Of a stretch of DNA of 64,000 bases, positions 8,220 through 15,869 are shown in pieces (within the stretch, counting starts at the first letter, position 1; each line of letters opens with the position of its first letter). Below the pieces are notes generated by a model. It did not search any database, was not told the origin of the DNA, and worked only from the letters and a program-made list of their open reading frames with translations. Source of the DNA: Bacteroidales bacterium UBA5197 (GTDB taxonomy: Bacteria; Bacteroidota; Bacteroidia; Bacteroidales; Lentimicrobiaceae); NCBI GenBank assembly GCA_002412885.1, contig DHVX01000062.1, positions 400,282 to 464,281 of the forward strand. Reading direction: 5' to 3'. The position numbers and the translations under genes are program-made.

Positions 8220-9173
8220 ATGAACGTTCAAGCAACAAAATTCGAGAAAATATTCCGCGAGTCAGAAATTGTCCTCACCGAAGGAGCATTGGCTGTAAGA
8301 TTAAAATCGGAATACAATATCACCATGGATAAACACATTGCCCAGGCTGGTATAATTTATTCCTATCCCCACCTGCTTGAGAAACTTTACAAGCAATATA
8401 TTGACATTGCAGTCAGGCATAATTTACCAATAATGCTTATGACTCCGACCCGAAAAGCAAATTTCATTTCAGTAGCGGAATCTGCTTACAACAGTGAAAA
8501 TGTAATTGCTGACAATTGCAGATTTTTAAATGAGAAAAGGGATCAATATCCGGGATTCTCCGGTAAAATTCTTCTTGGCGGTCATATGGGTTGCAGGGGC
8601 GATGCCTATAGCGGTGAAAATACACCCGGAGTTGAAGAATCGTTTGAATTTCACAGGGTACAGGCGGGCGTTTTCAAATCACAGGAGATAGATTTTCTAT
8701 TTGCCGGTATTATGCCTGCAGCCGATGAGGCACTTGGAATGGCCATGGCCATGGCTGAAACCGGAATTCCCTACATCATCAGTTTTATGATTCGCGGCGA
8801 TGGTTGTCTGCTCGACGGAACCCCAATAAGCAATGCCATCAGAAAAATAGATTCCGCAACTGAAAATAAGCCCTTTGGCTATATGACAAACTGTGTACAT
8901 CCAACCAATCTCCGACGCTCACTCGGCAACGGAAAAAATATCGGGAAGACTGAAATGTCAAGATTTATAGGGATACAGGCCAATGCTTCATCCATGAGCC
9001 CTGAAGAACTTAATAACTGCAGCATAGTGCATCAGGATGACTTTAACACCCTGGTTGAAGAAATTATATGGCTTCGCGATAATTCCGGATTCAGGATTTT
9101 CGGAGGGTGTTGCGGAACAGACGATGTATTTCTCGAAAAGCTGACTGAAAAGCTGGTAAACGGGGTCAAATAG
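8220..9173 (+). CDS. Homocysteine S-methyltransferase family protein
   Basis: 317-residue TIM-barrel protein of the Hcy_methyltransferase (PF02574) family. Family members transfer a methyl group to homocysteine or related thiols using three Cys ligands to zinc. Visible here are the LTEGALAVRL start, TNCVHP (first ligand) and GGCCGT (the Cys pair). All three zinc Cys are therefore present and the enzyme should be active. The methyl donor (S-methylmethionine, betaine or another) cannot be read from sequence. It is not next to other methionine genes; a GNAT gene follows 67 nt later. It follows the exported hydrolase by 33 nt. Confidence 0.85.
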   Translation: MNVQATKFEKIFRESEIVLTEGALAVRLKSEYNITMDKHIAQAGIIYSYPHLLEKLYKQYIDIAVRHNLPIMLMTPTRKANFISVAESAYNSENVIADNCRFLNEKRDQYPGFSGKILLGGHMGCRGDAYSGENTPGVEESFEFHRVQAGVFKSQEIDFLFAGIMPAADEALGMAMAMAETGIPYIISFMIRGDGCLLDGTPISNAIRKIDSATENKPFGYMTNCVHPTNLRRSLGNGKNIGKTEMSRFIGIQANASSMSPEELNNCSIVHQDDFNTLVEEIIWLRDNSGFRIFGGCCGTDDVFLEKLTEKLVNGVK

Positions 9174-9240
9174 CATTTTTTAGCAGACAATACTGTCATG
9201 ACCCTGAAAGAAGCAATTGAACACTGGAAAATTACTAAAA

Positions 9241-9765
9241 ATGAGCCTGGAAGCAATCAATATTCGCGTCGCTGAATTAAGCGATATGGCCAACCTGGTG
9301 GTTTTAAAACAGCAGGTTTGGGTAGCCACTTACGCAGAAGAAGGGATTAGATCCGAATTTTCAGATTATCTGCTTACAACATTTACCCTGGAAAATGAAA
9401 AAGCTTTGCTGGAAAATCCACTGAAGAAAACCCTGGTAGCTGAGCAGAATGGCCATTTGATCGGTTGTGCAGTCATAGCCTTTGATGAAGAATGCCCCAT
9501 CCCGGATAAAGGACATAATCCAGAAATAGCTGTTTTGTATGTTTTGGAGCGTTTTACAGGAATGGGTTTTGGAAAGCTTTTGCTGGATAAAGTGCTGCAG
9601 GAAATAAAAAAATCGGCGTTTGATGCCGCCTGGCTCACCGTTTATCACAAAAACGACCGGGCTATAAAATTTTATAGAAAACACGGATTCACCGATATTG
9701 GTCAAGCCTTTTTTGAAATGCAGGGAAATCAATACGAAAACAGGGTTTTGATCAAAAGGTTCTAA
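9241..9765 (+). CDS. GNAT family N-acetyltransferase
   Basis: 174 aa. The single GNAT fold shows the acetyl-CoA motif A region VLERFTGMGFGKLLLDKVL, a near match to the R/Q-x-x-G-x-G/A signature. The terminal strand pattern NDRAIKFYRKHGF is typical of the family. The ATG at 9241 (MSLEAINIRVAEL) is preferred over a TTG at 9217. Substrate unknown; the pattern fits small-molecule or protein N-acetyltransferases of the RimI/PhnO type. It stands between the methyltransferase-like genes on the same strand and is probably read from the same transcript. Confidence 0.85.
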   Translation: MSLEAINIRVAELSDMANLVVLKQQVWVATYAEEGIRSEFSDYLLTTFTLENEKALLENPLKKTLVAEQNGHLIGCAVIAFDEECPIPDKGHNPEIAVLYVLERFTGMGFGKLLLDKVLQEIKKSAFDAAWLTVYHKNDRAIKFYRKHGFTDIGQAFFEMQGNQYENRVLIKRF

Positions 9766-9787
9766 AAATCAGTATAAAAAGTCCTGA

Positions 9788-10678
9788 ATGGATAATCTCA
9801 AAAAGAGCATCGATGCACAAATTGCTTCCAATCAGGGAAAAAATCTTTTTCATGATGGAGTGCCTGCTTCCAACGAATTTATTGAGTTATTGGTTGATAA
9901 CCTGAAAGAAATAAATAACTTATCGGCTCAGCAGGTAGAGGAACTGATTAGCTACACTGCCAATAAAGTTCTTCAGGAGTTTTGCCGGATTAATCAGTAT
10001 TATTCATTTGGTGCGGATGAAAGGAAGGCGTTAAGGGATATTTATACAGTACTTTTTTCAAACATCAGAAACAGCAACTCATCCATAGCGGCATTGTCGG
10101 AAGCTCATTTTACGAATCTCCGGAATTTCATTTTTAAAACCAATCCGTTTGCCGGGAAAATTTACCCGCAAAAGGAAAAGGATCTGGACCCGGTTGTTTG
10201 TCATGAATATAGTGTGGAACTTCAGCTGGATATTCTGAAATTAAACACAAACGGGTTGATGTCACCAGTGCTTGATATTGGCTGCGGCCGGCAGGGCAAC
10301 CTGGTGAAATATCTGCGGGCCAAGGGCATCGAAGCTTATGGATTTGACCGGCTACCCGCTGATCTGCCATTTCTGACTTCTGGCGACTGGCTTGAATTTC
10401 AATATGGCGCATCAAGATGGGGCACCATCATCAGCAATCTTGGGTTTTCAAACCATTTTCATCACCACCACCTAAGAGAGGACGGTGATTTTTTAAAGTA
10501 CGCAGAAAAATATATGGAGATACTCCGGTCGCTGAAGCCGGGGGGGTGTTTTCATTATGCGCCGGGTTTGCCATTTATTGAACAACATCTCAATCAGGCA
10601 GAATACCAAAGCGCTCAACTCAATACTTCACTCCCCGATTTCAAGGCAACCCTTGTCTGCAGAATGAAACAGAAGTAA
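9788..10678 (+). CDS. Class I SAM-dependent methyltransferase-like protein
   Basis: 296 aa. The central part has a SAM-binding motif I (VLDIGCGRQGNLVKYL) followed by an acidic/aromatic strand (AYGFDRL). This matches class I methyltransferases. The N-terminal ~130 residues are helical and not assigned. The C-terminal part contains LRSLKPGGCFHYAPGLPF, matching the usual motif around LKPGG. A His-rich stretch (SNHFHHHHLRED) lies where the active site would sit. Substrate unknown. It starts 22 nt after the GNAT gene and closes this run of plus-strand genes. Confidence 0.78.
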   Translation: MDNLKKSIDAQIASNQGKNLFHDGVPASNEFIELLVDNLKEINNLSAQQVEELISYTANKVLQEFCRINQYYSFGADERKALRDIYTVLFSNIRNSNSSIAALSEAHFTNLRNFIFKTNPFAGKIYPQKEKDLDPVVCHEYSVELQLDILKLNTNGLMSPVLDIGCGRQGNLVKYLRAKGIEAYGFDRLPADLPFLTSGDWLEFQYGASRWGTIISNLGFSNHFHHHHLREDGDFLKYAEKYMEILRSLKPGGCFHYAPGLPFIEQHLNQAEYQSAQLNTSLPDFKATLVCRMKQK

Positions 10679-10807
10679 TTCAATCATTTACTGCGTTTTT
10701 TTTCAAACAGCTGATCAGATTCTCCGGTTCAATTCTCATATTGACTGTTTCAGTCCCTTATCAGACACTTTCGCCAGGTATTATTTTAGGATCGTGTCCA
10801 CCTGCGA

Positions 10808-10815
10808 TACTTTTG
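10808..10815 (+). promoter_or_regulatory. -7 promoter element TACTTTTG
   Basis: Exact TAnnTTTG match, 29 nt before the ATG at 10845, with a weak TTTA at 10785-10788 about 19 nt upstream. Confidence 0.6.
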
Positions 10816-10844
10816 CACAGAACTTTAAAAAACTAATTTTTACT

Positions 10845-11726
10845 ATGAAAACTAAAACATTACTCATTGGCATTGCAATGATGTTATTTGCAAGTGCAAC
10901 ACAGGCAGATTCAAACAGAACAGTAGTTTCTGCCTCAATTAATCCTACGGAATTTACTTATTATTCCGGCACCACAGAAGAAGCCTACACAATAATTACA
11001 TGGAACGATGCTTCAACGGTTCAATTAATCACATGCATGGTGTGGGGTTATGTAACTGAGATGGAAGAAAATATTGATTACACAATCACCGATATTGATG
11101 GTGAAACTGCCCGGCTTACTTTTTTGAGAGAGGAAAAATTTCGGACTTCAAAGTCAACCGAATCAGATGACGACTTCGTCTTCACCATTAATTTTAACAT
11201 AGGTGATTCTGCCATTTTTACCATTATTCCAGAGGTGGAGATTATGTATGGTGTATATTTCTGGGTATCCGACCCCGATGGAAACAGCATTGAAGATGCC
11301 ACACTAACCTTCGATGGATATACTTTTGAGCCCGGAAATTATGATGCAGGTCTGCATCTTCCGGGTATTTATCCGTACAGCATTTTTAAAACAGGTTATA
11401 TTACAGCAGAAGGAACTGTTGAGTTGACTGATCCTGCAAGTGTTTCGGTAACACTCTTCCCTGAGGGAACCACCGGATTGCCGGAATCAATCAAATTTGT
11501 GTCACGAATCTATCCAAACCCGGCCATTGATAATGTCACAATTGAATTCCCGGAATCTGAAAATGTCATAATCGACATCTGTTCGATAGAGGGCAAAATC
11601 ATTCAACGTGCAAATGCCTCCGGTAGATCAACTACATTAAATATGAGTGAACTGCAAAGTGGTGTTTATATTCTTCGCGTTAATTCGGCGATAGGAATTC
11701 AGGCTATCCGGATGCTTAAGAAATAA
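10845..11726 (+). CDS. T9SS type A sorting-domain protein
   Basis: 293-residue secreted protein. The signal peptide ends near TQADS. A beta-rich N-terminal part (~20-205) has no recognised family. The last ~75 residues form a Por-type C-terminal sorting domain: IYPNPAIDNVTIEF, a central SIEGKII strand, LNMSELQSGVYIL and a terminal RMLKK. Proteins with this tail are exported by the type IX secretion system and anchored to, or released from, the cell surface. The ATG at 10845 starts the signal peptide; a GTG at 10794 lies upstream of the promoter element and is not credible. Monocistronic: its own promoter and a strong terminator flank it. Confidence 0.88.
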   Translation: MKTKTLLIGIAMMLFASATQADSNRTVVSASINPTEFTYYSGTTEEAYTIITWNDASTVQLITCMVWGYVTEMEENIDYTITDIDGETARLTFLREEKFRTSKSTESDDDFVFTINFNIGDSAIFTIIPEVEIMYGVYFWVSDPDGNSIEDATLTFDGYTFEPGNYDAGLHLPGIYPYSIFKTGYITAEGTVELTDPASVSVTLFPEGTTGLPESIKFVSRIYPNPAIDNVTIEFPESENVIIDICSIEGKIIQRANASGRSTTLNMSELQSGVYILRVNSAIGIQAIRMLKK

Positions 11727-11749
11727 TATTTGTTGCTTGTTAGTTAGAG

Positions 11750-11778
11750 CCCCGCCCGGTTATTGGCGGGGTTTTTTT
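11750..11778 (+). terminator. Rho-independent terminator
   Basis: CCCCGCC (11750-11756) pairs with GGCGGGG (11765-11771) around an 8-nt loop, followed by seven T. It lies 24 nt after the T9SS cargo gene. Confidence 0.85.
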
Positions 11779-11901
11779 GTCATGTTTTTTTAAGCTCAGG
11801 TCCCAAAATTACGTTCTTCCTCAATTTAAAACTTAAGCAACCTCAATCCCGGGCTTGTTTTAAGCGAAGCCGGTTTCCTTGTGAGGTATTGCAGACGGAT
11901 G

Positions 11902-11909
11902 TAATTTTG
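11902..11909 (+). promoter_or_regulatory. -7 promoter element TAATTTTG
   Basis: Exact TAnnTTTG match with TTG at 11879-11881, 20 nt upstream, and the OsmC ATG 21 nt downstream. Confidence 0.6.
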
Positions 11910-11930
11910 CAGCATCAAATCAAATGAACT

Positions 11931-12353
11931 ATGAAACAGACTTTAAATACCTCCTGGAACGGCAATATGCAGTTTGATGCATTGGTTGGCGATCATCATG
12001 TTATTATGGATGCAAGTCCCGAAGTGGGCGGCAGCAATGCCGGCGCAAGACCAAAAGCCCTGATGCTGGCTTCGCTTGCAGGCTGCACCGGTATGGATGT
12101 AATCTCCATACTGAAGAAAATGCGTGTTGAGCCTAAAACATTTAACATTAAGATTGAAGCAGAACTCACCGAAGAGCATCCGAAACATTACACTTCAATG
12201 CATCTGATTTACGAATTCTCGGGAGAAGGACTGGAAGAAGATAAACTCAAAAAAGCCATTGAACTTTCTCAGGAAAGGTACTGCGGCGTTTCAGCGGTTT
12301 ATCGCAAAGCAATGGAACTCACTTATGAGATCAGGATACTTGAGATGGAATAA
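11931..12353 (+). CDS. OsmC/Ohr-family protein
   Basis: 140 aa, normal for the family. OsmC/Ohr proteins reduce organic hydroperoxides, and some act on persulfides, through two Cys residues. Both are present: Cys52 in LAGCTGMDV and Cys118 in ERYCGVSAV, the latter in the canonical helix. The protein is of the YhfA/OsmC type rather than a strict Ohr. It has its own promoter and is the first gene of a stretch encoding thiol redox proteins. Electrons could come from the thioredoxin system encoded next to it; that link is inferred from neighbourhood. Confidence 0.88.
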   Translation: MKQTLNTSWNGNMQFDALVGDHHVIMDASPEVGGSNAGARPKALMLASLAGCTGMDVISILKKMRVEPKTFNIKIEAELTEEHPKHYTSMHLIYEFSGEGLEEDKLKKAIELSQERYCGVSAVYRKAMELTYEIRILEME

Positions 12354-12369
12354 AGGAGAATAAGAAAAT

Positions 12370-12487
12370 TTCTAATTTCTAATTTCTAATTTCTGGCATC
12401 TGACTTCTCTCGTTATCGCTTCGCGCTCCCGAGACAAGCGACATCTGACTTCTGACCTCTGACTTCTGACCTCTGACCTCTGACTTC
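12370..12487. repeat. Intergenic microsatellites TTTCTAA and TGACYTC
   Basis: Three copies of a TTTCTAA-type heptamer (about 12370-12393) are followed by a TCTCG...CGAGA inverted motif. Then come six consecutive TGACTTC/TGACCTC heptamers at about 12442-12487. This ends 30 nt before the next gene. Same unit as at 2163-2189, in opposite orientation. Confidence 0.75.
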
Positions 12488-12516
12488 AATTTAAACCAAA
12501 CTAAAAACAAAATATA

Positions 12517-12873
12517 ATGCTTTACACAAACCTTCATCACTTACTTACAGCTGCTGATCATCAGAAGCTGATCAACGAACACGAAAATGTAATGATCTGC
12601 TGCGGCCGTATGGGCCCCATGTGTATTCCGGTTTATGGAATTATGGAAGATCTTGAAGACGAATACAAACACGTAAAATTTGCCGATATGGAATTTGATA
12701 ATCCAGAGGCACACGTTATTCGTAATGCTCCTGAAACACGCGGTTTTATGGGAATTCCCTTTACCATGTACTACAAAAACGGGAAACTTGTAAAAGCAAC
12801 TTCAAGCATTCAAAGCCCTTCACAGATCAGGACCATTCTCGATAAAGAGTTTGTACCTGTAACTGTAAGCTAA
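12517..12873 (+). CDS. Thioredoxin-like protein with non-standard active site
   Basis: 118 aa with a thioredoxin-like fold: the cis-Pro loop GIPFTMYYKNG (Pro81) and following strand are clear. In place of WCGPC the active-site region reads CCGRMGPMCIP, with Cys28, Cys29 and Cys36. A normal CxxC is absent, and the GP dipeptide sits one residue earlier relative to the last Cys. It could work with a longer Cys pair, or as a single-Cys protein. It lies directly before a thioredoxin reductase and a thioredoxin, so it probably belongs to the same redox system. The terminator-like hairpin after it would set its expression apart from trxB. Confidence 0.75.
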   Translation: MLYTNLHHLLTAADHQKLINEHENVMICCGRMGPMCIPVYGIMEDLEDEYKHVKFADMEFDNPEAHVIRNAPETRGFMGIPFTMYYKNGKLVKATSSIQSPSQIRTILDKEFVPVTVS

Positions 12874-12893
12874 TTCTGTAAATCAGAGATTTT

Positions 12894-12934
12894 AAAAGGG
12901 TGGAAGACTTTATAAAACCTTCCACCTTTTTATT
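12894..12934 (+). terminator. Hairpin with T tract between the thioredoxin-like gene and trxB
   Basis: GGTGGAAG (12899-12906) pairs with CTTCCACC (12919-12926) over a 12-nt loop, extended by A-T pairs and followed by five T. It may give partial termination inside the cluster. Confidence 0.7.
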
Positions 12935-12958
12935 AATGAAAACTCAAAAACGACTAAA

Positions 12959-13921
12959 ATGACTGAGAATAATCATTTTGATGCCATAATTATAGGAGGT
13001 GGTCCGGCTGGAATGACTGCTGGTATCTACCTTTCCCGCGCAAGGCTTAAAACCCTCATCATAAGCGATGGAGTGTTAGGCGGACAAATGGTCCTTACCC
13101 ACGAAATAGCCAATTATCCGGGCGTGGAAAGCATTTCAGGATACCAGCTTTCAAACATTATGAAGAAGCAAGCCAAAGCATTTGGCTGCGTTATAAAAGG
13201 TAATACATCGGTTGAAAGCTTTAACCTTGAAGGTGAAATTAAAGAAGTAACACTTTCTGATGGAAATACTTACACTGCAAATGTTGTAATTCTTACCCCT
13301 GGCGGACGTTCGCGCACCCTGAATATGCCAGGCGAAGCACAGTTTAAAGGCAGAGGTATTTCATATTGTGCCACCTGCGATGGTGACTTCTTTACAGGCA
13401 AAGAAATAGTGGTTGTAGGCGGAGGAAACTCAGCACTTGAAGAAGCGGTTTCACTTACCAGATATGCCACCAAAGTTACTATTGTTCATCAGTTTGACCA
13501 TTTTCAGGCTTTTGAATATGCAGTGGAAGAAGCCAAAGCAAATGATAAAATCAATTTTATCATGGAGTCCTCTATCGTGAAATTCAATGGAGATGACAAG
13601 CTTGAAAGTGTTGAAATAGAAAACCTGAAAACCGGTGAAATTCAAGATTTTAAAACAGATGGCGTGTTTATTTTTATTGGCTATGTTCCAAATACAGAAT
13701 TTTTGAAAGGAACAGTAAATATGAACAAATGGAACGAAATTATTGTTGACAGCGATATGCTCACCAGTATTCCCGGCGTTTATGCTGCCGGTGATTCCAT
13801 AGTGAAACGTTACCGCCAGGTTACCACTGCAGTTGGTGATGCTACTGTTGCTGCATTAGCTGCATCAAATTATATCCATCAATTAAAAACCAAACATTTA
13901 CACGAATCATTAACCCACTGA
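12959..13921 (+). CDS. trxB: Thioredoxin reductase-like flavoprotein
   Basis: 320 aa, the usual TrxB length. The FAD-binding motif GGGPAGMTAG, redox pair CATC (Cys137, Cys140), second dinucleotide site VVGGGNSALEEA and C-terminal FAD motif YAAGDS are all present. The segment after the second Rossmann strand reads VHQFDHFQAFE. The HRRxxxR signature that binds the 2'-phosphate of NADPH in E. coli-type enzymes is absent. The electron donor may therefore not be NADPH (NADH, or another donor); this is inference. The stop is one nt before the ATG of a thioredoxin gene, its likely substrate. Confidence 0.9.
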   Translation: MTENNHFDAIIIGGGPAGMTAGIYLSRARLKTLIISDGVLGGQMVLTHEIANYPGVESISGYQLSNIMKKQAKAFGCVIKGNTSVESFNLEGEIKEVTLSDGNTYTANVVILTPGGRSRTLNMPGEAQFKGRGISYCATCDGDFFTGKEIVVVGGGNSALEEAVSLTRYATKVTIVHQFDHFQAFEYAVEEAKANDKINFIMESSIVKFNGDDKLESVEIENLKTGEIQDFKTDGVFIFIGYVPNTEFLKGTVNMNKWNEIIVDSDMLTSIPGVYAAGDSIVKRYRQVTTAVGDATVAALAASNYIHQLKTKHLHESLTH

Positions 13922-13922
13922 T

Positions 13923-14342
13923 ATGTCAACAGGACTCATTATTGCCATTGCACTGGTTTCGCTTTTTGTCGCTTACATGCTTTATTCATTCCGAAGAATG
14001 AAAAGCATGGGTGCAGTTCCGGAAAGTGAAAAAATAGTTACCCTTACCGATAAAAACTTCCAGAATCAAATCAAAAAGGGAGTAGTTATGGTAGATTTCT
14101 GGGCCGAATGGTGCATGCCTTGCAAAGTGATGGGGCCGGTATTAAATGAACTGGCCGAAGATGAAAATTTTAAAGCTACTGTCGCCAAGCTGAATGTAGA
14201 TCACTTTCAGTCTGTTTCGCAAAAATTCGGAATAAGAGGAATTCCTACCATCGTGGTGTTTAGTGATGGTAAAGAAGTGGACCGCATTGTCGGGGTAAAA
14301 CCAAAAGATTTCCTGATAAAACAGGTGAATAAGCATTTATAG
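13923..14342 (+). CDS. Membrane-anchored thioredoxin (WCMPC)
   Basis: 139 aa. One N-terminal membrane helix (residues ~3-23) precedes a ~110-residue thioredoxin domain with active site WAEWCMPC (Cys64, Cys67) and cis-Pro in GIPTIVVF. Met replaces the Gly of WCGPC, which would shift the redox potential. After the helix there is a positively charged FRRMK stretch, so by the positive-inside rule the domain faces the cytoplasm and would meet the adjacent reductase. It begins one base after the trxB stop, showing a coupled pair. Confidence 0.88.
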   Translation: MSTGLIIAIALVSLFVAYMLYSFRRMKSMGAVPESEKIVTLTDKNFQNQIKKGVVMVDFWAEWCMPCKVMGPVLNELAEDENFKATVAKLNVDHFQSVSQKFGIRGIPTIVVFSDGKEVDRIVGVKPKDFLIKQVNKHL

Positions 14343-14422
14343 CAGCTGAAAATCCATGCTTCAATTGACCTGAATTATTCAGTTCTGCTGAATTCTAACC
14401 AATCAACAAAAAAACCAGAACC

Positions 14423-14893
14423 ATGAAAATCAAACAACTATTCACCATTTTTTTAATTTCAACTTCGCTAATGGTAACAGCTCAAACCGATGTCACAGAA
14501 AAGTCGGGTGTAATGATTGAATCCCGGAGCAAATACGACTTTGATAAAACTGTTGACTTGTTGTCGCAATCAATTGTTGAAAAGGGCTGGAAAGTCACAA
14601 CAATACATGATCTTCAGGAAACCATGAAGAAAAACAGCAAGGAAGTTTTGCCTGTCAAGGTAATTGAACTTTGCAATCCCGGACACGCATATCAGATACT
14701 GTCAAAAGATACGCAGCGCGATGTAACACCTATGCTTCCCTGTCGTGTTTCAGTATATGAAAAGGCAGATGGTAAAACATATGTTTCGCGTATGAACGCA
14801 CCCGCTTTTGCCGGTATGATTGGAGGTGATGCCGCCAATACCATGGTACAGGCATTTAATGAAACAGAAGAGATGTTGAAATCGGTACTGTAA
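14423..14893 (+). CDS. Exported DUF302 protein
   Basis: 156 aa with signal peptide MKIKQLFTIFLISTSLMVTAQ. The remainder matches the DUF302 family pattern: an N-terminal SKYDFDKTVDLL strand-helix, VIELCNPGHAYQIL, and LPCRVSVYEKADGKTYVSRMN. Two Cys (in ELCNPG and LPCRV) are conserved features. The biochemical role of DUF302 is not established; family members often sit near sulfur or thioredoxin genes. Here the gene follows the thioredoxin by 80 nt and faces a DsrE-like lipoprotein gene across a terminator, which fits a periplasmic sulfur-related task (inference). Confidence 0.82.
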   Translation: MKIKQLFTIFLISTSLMVTAQTDVTEKSGVMIESRSKYDFDKTVDLLSQSIVEKGWKVTTIHDLQETMKKNSKEVLPVKVIELCNPGHAYQILSKDTQRDVTPMLPCRVSVYEKADGKTYVSRMNAPAFAGMIGGDAANTMVQAFNETEEMLKSVL

Positions 14894-14917
14894 AAATCCT
14901 GCTTTCTGATTCTATCT

Positions 14918-14955
14918 AGCCGGGTTCATTGATTTGGATCCGGCTTTGATTTTTC
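14918..14955 (+). terminator. Terminator of the DUF302 gene
   Basis: AGCCGG (14918-14923) pairs with CCGGCT (14940-14945), followed by a T-rich stretch. Confidence 0.6.
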
Positions 14956-15000
14956 AGGCTTTTCAGGAAACTATTACTGCAAATCAATGAATTTAATCAA

Positions 15001-15036
15001 TAAGCGCCTCCTTTGTCTTAGAAGGCGCTTATTAAT
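15001..15036. terminator. Bidirectional terminator-like hairpin
   Basis: TAAGCGCCT (15001-15009) pairs with AGGCGCTTA (15023-15031), between convergent genes ending at 14893 and 15056. Confidence 0.6.
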
Positions 15037-15055
15037 TTTAACAGATTTAGCCGGT

Positions 15056-15520
15056 TTAGTAATCCAGTGTTAAAATCCTGCCTTTGGTAAAGCTGAAAAA
15101 CACCTCTTTTTCGGCAAGCTTAACTCCGGGCATCAGATCAGCTTCACTTTTTCCGACGGCTTTGAGGCATGCAGGACAGGCAAAAACGGTGATTCCTTTG
15201 TCTAAAAGTTGCTTCAGCGATTCTTTTGATGTCGGGAAAGTAGGATAACTTATGTCCTGAGCATCGTTAAGCACCACTTCAATGCCTTTGATGTCGAAAT
15301 AAATCAGCACATCTTTGTCTTCTGCCATCATTACAGCCTGTTTCAATGCCATAACTACATTATGCGGGTTCTCAGCGCCACTTGAAATGTGATAAAATAC
15401 ACCGTCGCGGGGAGCAATGGTTACAGTATCCTCAATTATTCTTACTTCTTTTTCAATGGTTTCATTGCATGAAGAAGCCACAAATGCCAGGACAATCAGT
15501 CCGAAAATCACTTTTTTCAT
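15056..15520 (-). CDS. DsrE-like lipoprotein
   Basis: 154 aa. A lipobox (VASSC, Cys18) marks it as a lipoprotein, so the domain is periplasmic or at the outer membrane. The rest follows the DsrE/DsrF-like fold: VLIYFDIKGIEVVL, then a helix, then GITVFACPACLKAVG with Cys115 and Cys118. DsrE-family proteins bind persulfide sulfur on such Cys residues. It converges on the DUF302 gene and lies at the end of the redox block. A periplasmic sulfur-carrier role is plausible but inferred. No clear promoter; the nearest match upstream is TACCTTTA. Confidence 0.82.
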   Translation of the reverse strand: MKKVIFGLIVLAFVASSCNETIEKEVRIIEDTVTIAPRDGVFYHISSGAENPHNVVMALKQAVMMAEDKDVLIYFDIKGIEVVLNDAQDISYPTFPTSKESLKQLLDKGITVFACPACLKAVGKSEADLMPGVKLAEKEVFFSFTKGRILTLDY

Positions 15521-15660
15521 AATTACATGTTTTATGAATTAAAGGTATAGCGGATAAATGGGAAATGCAATTCGATTTTTAACAAAAATGATGGACATTT
15601 ATTTTGATCATCTGAAATCATCTGAATCAAAATTTAAAAGATATTTTATGATGACTGTAT

Positions 15661-15781
15661 CAATGTCGTTTAGTTAAGGATTCTGAATAGAAAAAAATGA
15701 ATAAATATCCTTCGACTCCGCTCAGGATGACTGTCAGTCTGAGCGGAGTCGAAGACGATATTCCTTAACTAAACGACATTG
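15661..15781. repeat. Nested inverted repeat (REP/MITE-like element)
   Basis: The outer arms are perfect 20-bp inverted copies at 15661-15680 and 15762-15781 (CAATGTCGTTTAGTTAAGGA). Inside, a second perfect 16-bp palindrome, CTTCGACTCCGCTCAG (15710-15725) with its complement at 15739-15754, flanks a 13-nt loop. A degenerate relative lies at 21222-21269. Confidence 0.85.
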
Positions 15782-15857
15782 GTTTCAGTATCCTAATTGA
15801 GTGCCGCACCCACCATCATATGGCATTTTGTACTTATAAAAATCCAAAATCAATTCT

Positions 15858-15865
15858 TACCTTTG
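15858..15865 (+). promoter_or_regulatory. -7 promoter element TACCTTTG
   Basis: Exact match ending only 4 nt before the glycyl-tRNA synthetase ATG, implying a leaderless or nearly leaderless mRNA. Confidence 0.65.
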
Positions 15866-15869
15866 CCGC

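Larger units (their letters stand above)
15521..15869. other. Gene-free divergent spacer
   Basis: 349 bases between the divergent DsrE-like and glycyl-tRNA synthetase genes. It holds the nested palindrome at 15661-15781 and the promoter at 15858. The first 140 bases are AT-rich with ATTTTGATCATCTGAAATCA-like sequence and show nothing else recognisable. Confidence 0.7.

Noticed and set aside
9198..9275. 25-codon frame MTLKEAIEHWK before the GNAT gene
   Set aside because: Overlaps the well-supported GNAT start and has no partner or conservation signal visible.
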